DNA of 64,000 nt from Ditylenchus dipsaci (taxonomy: Eukaryota > Nematoda > Chromadorea > Rhabditida > Anguinidae): positions 3,502,247 to 3,566,246 of the forward strand of contig SADC01001227.1 of assembly GCA_004194705.1 (NCBI GenBank), in the 5' to 3' direction. Positions 57,491-64,000 of this stretch are shown in pieces. Position numbers and translations under genes: made by a program. The notes below the pieces were generated by a model that worked only from the letters and a program-made list of their open reading frames with translations, did not search any database and was not told where the DNA came from. Position 1 is the stretch's first letter; the number at the start of each line of letters is the position of its first letter.

Positions 57491-57940
57491 AAGTAGCTTC
57501 CCCCTCCCCCTTTAAGACATTGCTTTGGTTTGATCAGCGCGGTATGTATTTTGCCTTTGTGTTTTGGCTAAAAATTTAATTGAAAATGCCTTGGTTCCTC
57601 CTGTTGTTTTTAAAGGGAGGGGGGGGAGGGTGTTAACTTCCCATACGCATCGCCTTAGGTCACAGTTTCGACTACCTGATGGCTGTAAACCATATTTTTT
57701 TCCTTTATTTACAAGTTGAGTGTCGAAAAATCCTCACACTCTTGGCTATCCAATAAGACTATCAGCACAGGCTTTTATACCTACCAGAGCTTGAAGTCAG
57801 GCTAGAAGAGGCCAAATTTCCGAAAATTGATGGTTTTCGGGTTTTTCTTTGACTGGTTTACTGAAAATTTCTGAATTTTTTTCTACAAATCACAAGTTTC
57901 ATACACCAAAATGTAGCCAAGACTCTAGGCTTTCATTTGA

Positions 57941-58877
57941 ACGTCAACTGGCGGCCCCCGACTGGCGGCCATCCCAGCTTGCGGCCGCCAACTTGCGGCT
58001 ACTATGCCTACTACCTATTACCCCGACTATCTAAAGGTACACTAATTACCTGTATGGTATCTCAACGTTCGAAAACAAATCTTCTGACCGAACTAGACTC
58101 TCGCATAGACTCTTGATCTGTGTACCTAGGTGGTTTGTACCCCGGCGGTGTTAAGGTTTCAAATTCAGGTAGTATTGCCCAGGTGGCGGTATCAAGACCC
58201 AGGTATCTAGGTTGGAGATGGTAATATCTAAGACCTTATACCTAAAAAGAAGTACGTAAGTATCCATGCCAGGGTAATCTTAAAAGTGGCTGTTTTTCAC
58301 CAAACATGTTTTTCTTACCTTTTTGTAGTTTGGGGACCATCTTTGAGTCCGTCCTAACACACGCTGGCCTACCCTGCACCGGTGTTAAAATATTTTATTA
58401 TTTCACAGTAAGTTTTAATTCCACTTCAATTAGAAGGGCAGTTTCCCCTCTCCTTTAAAATATTTTTGGCCACAAAAATTGAAAATAGAAAATGACCGAA
58501 TATAACAAAATATGATCGGTGATATGACCGGACTGGAAAATGACCGATCATATTCCAGCCCTAACTAAAACTGAGAGAAGTTAGACCCTTGAAAAACAGA
58601 CAAAATTGCTTAGTAAGAACTCCTCAAACTTCCACGGACATCAACCAACACATGCACCTACACCCGCCCATTGTAGGAAACCTAATAGCTTTTTTATAAA
58701 CCAGAAACAATTGTACCTTTTATAGAGGCCGGAAACTATCGGCGCCGGGAGCTATTGTTCATATCCGCTTGTATTTGGTGGATATAAGTTGTGATGGCCG
58801 CCAGTTGGGGGCCACCAGTTGGGATGGCCGCCAGTCGGGGGCCGCCAGTTGGAATGGCCGCCAGTTGGGATTTTACC
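57941..58877. mobile_element. Foldback element, word CAACTGGCGGCC, 10-11-bp duplication
   Basis: TTTCATTTGA lies on both sides (57931-57940 and 58878-58887; the preceding C also matches). The arms are short: CAACTGGCGGCC words at 57945-58000 and the inverse at 58795-58870. The right end reads inward GGTAAAATCCCAACTGG. The interior has CTAGGTGG / CCCAGGT satellite-like stretches and a fragment of the TTCCCGGC word. Confidence 0.8.
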
Positions 58878-58980
58878 TTTCATTTGAGCTATCAAACACA
58901 GAAAAAGTTAGTATAAAGTTGAGCTAGAATTCTAAAAACATCCAACGATGTCCAATTCCATGACATCCTACACAGGACTA

Positions 58981-59208
58981 CCGTACTTCCTTTAATTGCC
59001 GCCCCGGGGCGGCAATTAGAAGCATGCAATTTTTTCAAACTTCAAGTGGTTCAAAACTCTTGTTTTTATTTACTATTTGAGCTGTGTAAAAAGTGCCTGT
59101 AGGATTTTTGAAATCCCTCGCAGGCACTTTTTAGACAGCTCAAATAGTGAATGAAAACAGGATTTTCAGACCACTTGAATTTAGGGGCGGCAACTAGAGA
59201 AAATACGG
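58981..59208. mobile_element. TA-flanked CCGTACTTCC MITE, word GCCGCCCCGGGGCGGC
   Basis: Ends CCGTACTTCC / ..AAATACGG with TA on both borders; the interior is a long palindrome joined at AGTGCCTG..CAGGCACT. Fifth copy of the CCGTA family. Confidence 0.7.
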
Positions 59209-60080
59209 TATCTCAGAACTTTTCGGTAGTATCCTGGAACTGACGTTTTTTCGTAATTTTAATTTATATACTCGTTTTCAACCTTATACTCAAAATGTAG
59301 ACCTGCCTTTTGGCGTCATTTTCATCATATGGTTGTAAATGAGCATGTAGATTAAAATTGCAAAAAAACGTCAGTGCCAGAATAATACCGAAATCAGGCC
59401 CGTCAATATTACTCTTTTGTTCCTTGGTCAAACCTTCGCTACTGTGTTTTCTGAGGGATTTCGGTGTGTAAAAATTGTATCTGATTCTCCATAAAATTCT
59501 GAGTGTGGAAAGTCACTAAACGCGTTGATAAATAAATAAAATCGGTGGAGGCTCATGCTATATAAAACTAAATACGCATCATTTTGGCTGGTTTCCATTA
59601 ATTTTGATGGTCATTTGAATGAAATCCCAAAATTAGGGAATCTGCTGACGGCGAAACAGTGCTGGAAATGATTGCTATCGATTTCTCGATGGTTTTTGGT
59701 CCTAGAAGTTGGTAAACATTCTCAAAAAGAGAAAAAAATGTGTACACTCAGTGGGAATTGAACCTGTGTCCTTATAGGCGATGCGTATAGCACAGCCCAC
59801 TGAAATTCAAATCTTAGTGTAATTAAAAATCAACAAACGCCAAGATTTTCAAAATCGATTTTTGTGTGCACTCCAGATCGAAATTTTTTAAGGTCAATAT
59901 TTTCAACAAATACTAACTTTTTTGACAGAATGCTGATTTTGAACTTGCAGTGTAGGTGATGATTCACCATGTTTGCTGTAGAATATGTACCTCGACGCTA
60001 ATTTTATTCAATTGAAGTCTTTCAAAAACATTTCAAGGACACAACAAATAAAACTCTACTAGAACTAGCTCGGTTTCTTC

Positions 60081-60505
60081 GGGCGGCGGTAAATTGAACC
60101 TATACAAATTGAACCTATACAAATTGAACCTAGGTAAATTGAACCGGAGGTAAATTGAACCTGAAAATTTGTCTTGAAAGGATTTTTTTTATTCAAATGA
60201 GATTTTTTTCCAGTTGGGTTGCCAGATCACAGTGTTTCAAGGGAGGCAGCATATTCCACCGTGGTGAATTTCTCGTCCGGTAAATTTACCCGTGGTAAAT
60301 CCGCGCACTAAATTTCTGAAGTCACAGTTTCGAATCCTGGTGCTAGTAAACATCATTTTTTTCTGGAATAATTGTCCTAAACTAACTTTTATAAGACCAG
60401 TAAGCCTCTGTCCCGTAAACTGTTTTGGTCCACTCAATGTATATCCGAGTACAGGTGGTGAATCAAAATGACCACCTGGAATATTTTTTATATTATGTTT
60501 GCAAA

Positions 60506-60539
<34 letters not shown>

Positions 60540-61678
60540 ATTATTCTTATCCTTAATTCTAGGGTTTCAATCGGTCGGCTTTTTGGATTGGTTGTTCTAA
60601 AAAAAACCGGTTTATTTTTGGTTCTGCTTATCGGCCGAATGCGACCCTACTTAACTTTTTCAAAAATAAATTTTATTCAAACCACTTCTTAACATTCGAA
60701 CATAAGGACAATCATCATCAAACAATTATTCGAAATTAGAACAGTGTTCCAACCAAGATTTCTTCACTCATTTCTTTACAAATCCCGTCTATCTGTGCAT
60801 CAGTGAAGTGAAATTGCTCGCCACGAGATAAGCACTTTGAGTAATGACAAATTAAAACTCCACGAACAAATGTATTGGTCTGGCGATGAATCTCCTGTAA
60901 ACTTTGAATTGTCAACCAACCGAGAAACAAAAAGCATACTTTTGGGCAGAATCCTATCCAGTTACCAGGACCCAAAGCTTCGTAGCCATTCTCGATCGCC
61001 TATTCTTGCAAGAACTCCCTAAATTATTGTTGGTCAAAGTGAACGCCTTCAACAAAATTTACTTGCTCAGGCTAGTGTGTTCTGTGCCATACCCGAGGAG
61101 TGAACCATAATAACCCCTTAAACAAATCTATTATGCATATTATCATCTGAAAATGCATACCACTATAGACCAGGGACCTGAGGATTTCTTTGGCTTGCTT
61201 CACTACTGCCCCTTGCATTATTTTTAATTCCACCTTGATTTTATCGGCGTAATGATTGTGAGACGTCGTTACTTTCACCATGCCATCGAAAGTTGAAGCT
61301 CTTCCTATTTGAATTTGCCATGAAAACCAAAAAACATACATAAGGTTTTAAAAATATCTGGGCGTTTGCTCTCCACTTTTCCATCCTCTATCTATCCATC
61401 CAACCACAAAAATGCTTTTAGATATTAGGTCAAGCCCATACTATGGGTTGACCTAATATCCTTGTGGTTTTTTTACCCTTTCCGGGTGCTTCACCGAAAT
61501 GGTTACTTTTCATACGCCGGAAAAATTTAAAAATGTTCTGATAAAATAGTCTCAAGACAAATTTTCAGGTTCAATTTACCCAGGTTCAATTTACCTCAGG
61601 TTCAATTTACCTCAGGTTCAATTTACGAGGTTCAATTTGTATAGGTTCAATTTGTATAGGTTCAATTTACCTAGAGCC
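60081..61678. mobile_element. Foldback element, word AAATTGAACCTA, 10-bp duplication CGGTTTCTTC
   Basis: It starts GGGCGGCGGTAAATTGAACC and its right end is the inverse of GGCTCTAGGTAAATTGAACC. Exact 10-bp CGGTTTCTTC flanks it (60071-60080 and 61679-61688). The arms are AAATTGAACCTATAC arrays (60085-60165 and 61570-61672). The interior includes a (CT)15 microsatellite (60508-60538) and minus-strand transposase remains (60736-61341). Confidence 0.9.
60736..61341 (-). pseudogene. Decayed FLYWCH/MULE-type ORF inside the 60081 element
   Basis: Reading leftward, 61072-61341 includes ASTFDGMVKVTTSHNHYADK. This is the C-terminal half of a FLYWCH finger (VKVT..HNH), followed by IKVELKIMQGAVVKQAKE. 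A second frame downstream (60736-60975) gives SLQEIHRQTNTFVRGVLICH and a stop. The frames do not join without repairs. Identification rests on the finger's HNH end and its position inside a foldback element. Confidence 0.45.
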
Positions 61679-61821
61679 CGGTTTCTTCTGATCAAACAAA
61701 ATATTCCTCAAATAAGATTCCTCGAAAATTATGTATAGGAAGTTACCCCCCCCCCTCCCTCTAAAAACAACAGGAGGGACCATGCATTTTCAATTCAATT
61801 TTTAGCACGGGTTCGTATAAG

Positions 61822-61885
61822 TAGTTATGGCGCAGTGAAAGTAGGATAAGTGGTCCGAGCTGGCAATGTCGAGCAACGTTGGGCT
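61822..61885 (+). pseudogene. Second 5S rRNA-derived fragment, split by an insertion
   Basis: GCAGTGAAAGTAGGATAAG, then GGTCCGAGCTGGCAATGTC and GAGCAACGTTGGGCT follow the 5S order (GTCCGATCTGGCAAGTTAAGC). The match resumes after the insertion at 62312-62335 (GTTGGGCTCGACTAGTA). Better preserved than the copy at 26257. Confidence 0.6.
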
Positions 61886-62311
61886 GGGTTGGCCAGACTT
61901 GCGGACAACATTTTGCGGACGCAACACTTGCGCATCAAATTTTACGGACGCAACATTTGCGGACGAAAATTTGCAGACGAGACTTTGCGCACCAAATTTC
62001 GCGGATGCAACATTTGCGGACAAACATTTGCGGACCGACTTTTGCGGATAAACCGAATTTTGGCAGAAAAGGAGCAGAAAAAAAGAAGTTATCTCAAGCC
62101 GGAGCTAAGGATGACAGCATTAAAAACTAAGTTGGTCGAACCTGTGACTTAGGCGGTGCTTATATGAAGTTCGCGAATTCTCGTTCGCAAATCTTTGTCC
62201 TCAAGTTCTCGTCCGCAAATGTTCTTACGCAAATCTTGCGTCCGCAAGATTTGATCCGCAAAAATTGAGGCGCAAAACCCGCAAAATATTGTCCGCAAGT
62301 CTGGCCAACCC
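61886..62311. mobile_element. Foldback element, word TTGCGGACGCAACAT, 8-bp duplication GTTGGGCT
   Basis: Ends GGGTTGGCCAGACTTGCGGA and inverse, flanked by GTTGGGCT (61878-61885 and 62312-62319). The arms are TTTGCGGACGCAACA arrays. The duplicated 8-mer belongs to the 5S-like sequence, so the element landed in it. Confidence 0.85.
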
Positions 62312-62397
62312 GTTGGGCTCGACTAGTAAACTGTTCTATATATTTTGAAAAAATTTTACTTGCAAACAAAAAAAATTCCAAACATTATTGACAAAAT

Positions 62398-63023
62398 GGC
62401 TGTAAGTGAATTTCCGCACCAAAAGTGTGAAATTCCGCACCAAATTAATTAAATTCCGCACCAAATTCAAATTCGTTCTAAAAATAGTGAATTTCCGCAC
62501 CAAAATTGTGAAATTCCGCACCAAATTTTTTATTTCATTGTCTGTGCTGTTTATCGTGTATAAAAAGTTGAGCATTGTCTCTTTCGAGTTCGGAAGTAGA
62601 TCTGACACAGACAATGAAATAAAACATTTGGCGAATCAGAATTCCAGTCAGATGGGCTTTATTGCTCAGAATTCCAGGTTTATGATGATTTTGAGTGGTT
62701 CAGGGTGGAGTTCTGAGCGATTAAAAAATTTTACCCCCTAAAGTAAACCCCCAAAAACCATCTTTCAAGGGCTTGTGACCATTCCGGTTGGGATTCTAAG
62801 CAATCCAAGTAATTTTCAGACTAAAAAATTTGAATTCTTGCAAAAGTTGGTTGGTCTTGGACAGAAAATAAATAAATAAATAATTTTTTTAAAAATTTGG
62901 TGCGGAATTTCACAATTTTGGTGCGGAAATTCACTATTTTTAGAACGAATTTGAATTTGATGCGGAATTTAATTAATTTGGTGCGGAATTTCACACTTTT
63001 GGTGCGGAAATTCAATTTGATCC
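62398..63023. mobile_element. Foldback element, word AAATTCCGCACCAAA, 10-bp duplication TTGACAAAAT
   Basis: It starts GGCTGTAAGTGAATTTCCGC; its right end is the inverse of GGATCAAATTGAATTTCCGC. Exact TTGACAAAAT on both sides (62388-62397 and 63024-63033). The arms (62405-62525 and 62895-63018) are near-identical. The interior is non-coding. Confidence 0.9.
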
Positions 63024-63033
63024 TTGACAAAAT

Positions 63034-63800
63034 TAGGGTGGTCCCGCGCGAATTCAAAATTTACAAATTGCTGTGCTTATCAAGTTTCATGGTCTTTTAA
63101 GGTGATCATGTTAACGACATTTATCACCATAATCACTCTAATTACAGCTATAGAATAACAAAAGGAACAGGAGGACCGAGGCTATTCTCAAGAAAAAACA
63201 GCAGGGGGACCAAGGCATATTTGGCAACAGATAGTGGGATAAAGTCGATTTTTGCTTGGTCCTCCATGTGATTTAGGCCTTCCTTCTTAAAAGTCTTCCG
63301 CAGGCCTGGAACCAAACCACATGGGGGACCAAGCAAACATCCTGTTTTTTAACGTTATATATCCAACGAATTTCTATGCAATTCCGAGTATTATATGCGT
63401 TTTTTTAAATTCAAAAATGTGGGCTAGAGAAAAAGTGATGAATTTTTGAAAATCTTTGGGACACCCTGTACTTTATAGAATTGCTAAACTGCTTTTTATT
63501 CTAAATTCTAGCCGGAGTGTCTTTTTCAAATCCATCTAATAACCAAACCAAATAATTTTTTAGTGTGGAGATTTCGCGGTCGAAAATTTGTTTTTTAGTA
63601 CGATTTATACCAATACCTAGTTACTTTTCGAAGTTTCTGTCTTTTTTATGAAATTAAGTTCAGCCCTTCTCCATTAAGAAAGTCAAAAATCTCGAATTTG
63701 CTTTTGGCCGCTTAAAAGTATGGGGTTTTAAAAATATGAGCTTACGAAACATGATACATTACGGCGCTTTTTAGCTTTGTCGAGCCATTAATAATCCTAC
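63034..63800. other. Stretch without recognisable genes
   Basis: Contains a TTAA-type half-site (near 63085), an inverted pair GGACCAAGGCA / TTGGTCC around 63175-63335 and a lone CACCCTGTA half-terminus near 63470. No gene seen before the exon at 63801. Confidence 0.45.
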
Positions 63801-64000
63801 TTTTGTGATATCAGTGGTGTCCAGATTGCCAATAAACTTCTTTAAGGCCTCCAGCACAGTCATGTTAGGATTGAAAGAGTCATTTGTACTGCTCCAACTA
63901 GTGGTGTTTCGGACTGCAGCTCGCCAGTCGATCTGTATGGTGGATGAAGCATTCTCCATTGCAGCCAAAAAGGTATCCAACCCATTGACCATATTGTTGA
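63801..64000 (-). CDS. Exon of a secreted or extracellular domain (partial, runs off the edge)
   Basis: Open reading leftward from the window edge to a donor AAA|GTAGGA at 63800. It encodes NNMVNGLDTFLAAMENASST.. and ends ..NLDTTDITK. Several N-glycosylation sequons (NAS, NTT, NDS, NMT) in 66 codons point to an extracellular or luminal domain. ABCA transporters have large glycosylated loops, and this exon lies on the same strand, upstream of the ABCA exons. It could be part of the missing 5' half, but that would need a 21-kb intron holding two other genes. A separate gene is equally possible. Confidence 0.5.

Larger units (their letters stand above)
57650..59740. mobile_element. Older transposon copy, split by a foldback element
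   Basis: 57700-57940 and 59430-59720 match, inverted and diverged, the middle of the 48212-49618 element (ACACTCTTGGCTATCCAATA; AAATCGATGGTTTTTGG..; ACGCGTTGATAA). It is interrupted by the elements at 57941-58877 and 58981-59208. No reading frame is convincing. Confidence 0.5.

Overview
The window looks like nuclear DNA of an invertebrate animal. It is AT-rich, its spliced genes have introns of about 45-58 bases with GT..AG ends and TTTCAG/TTTTAG acceptors, and it is crowded with transposons. Two genes about 108 bases apart on one strand, and acceptor-like sites just upstream of several start codons, would fit a nematode or another spliced-leader animal. No rRNA or mitochondrial marker settles the lineage. 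A run of Ns (14711-14727) marks an assembly gap.

Genes, left to right: TRMT13 (tRNA 2'-O-methyltransferase, 4725-6225, +); WDR74 (ribosome biogenesis WD-repeat protein, 6334-8408, +); an uncertain Ser-rich locus near the gap (13993-14905, -); the 3' half of an ABCA-type lipid transporter (22033-42523, -), whose 12.5-kb intron holds a small unrecognised gene (35694-36137, -); a type I membrane protein with a long Lys/Arg-rich tail (47688-51225, +); SNRPD2, core snRNP protein SmD2 (54761-55244, -); and one exon of a secreted or extracellular domain at the right edge (63801-64000, -), possibly an upstream ABCA exon.

Most of the rest is mobile DNA. The dominant class is foldback elements whose long inverted arms are arrays of a short word (8-25 bases), a different word in each family. 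For thirteen of them I can read exact 8-11-bp target-site duplications beside their ends, often with GG..CC termini. Three foldback elements carry FLYWCH zinc-finger fragments and a fourth carries a SWIM zinc-finger fragment, which points to Mutator-like (MULE) ancestry. One such element (51304-55871, 8-bp duplication) encloses the SNRPD2 gene. Other classes are TA-flanked CAGGGTG elements (Tc1/mariner-like), TA-flanked CAGTCGA..CTCGAT elements (pogo/Tigger-like), TA-flanked CCGTAT..ATACGG elements, 3-bp-duplication elements (PIF/Harbinger-like), hAT-like TAGGG/TAGAG elements with 8-bp duplications, TTAA-flanked MITEs, 5S rRNA-derived and tRNA-like fragments, and satellites.

The ABCA gene, SNRPD2 and the membrane-protein gene each need one or more single missing bases to read through. 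Where the missing base can be placed it lies in a short homopolymer, so consensus error is as likely as gene decay. TRMT13, WDR74 and the small gene are intact. All family names come from reading motifs by eye; no database search was possible.
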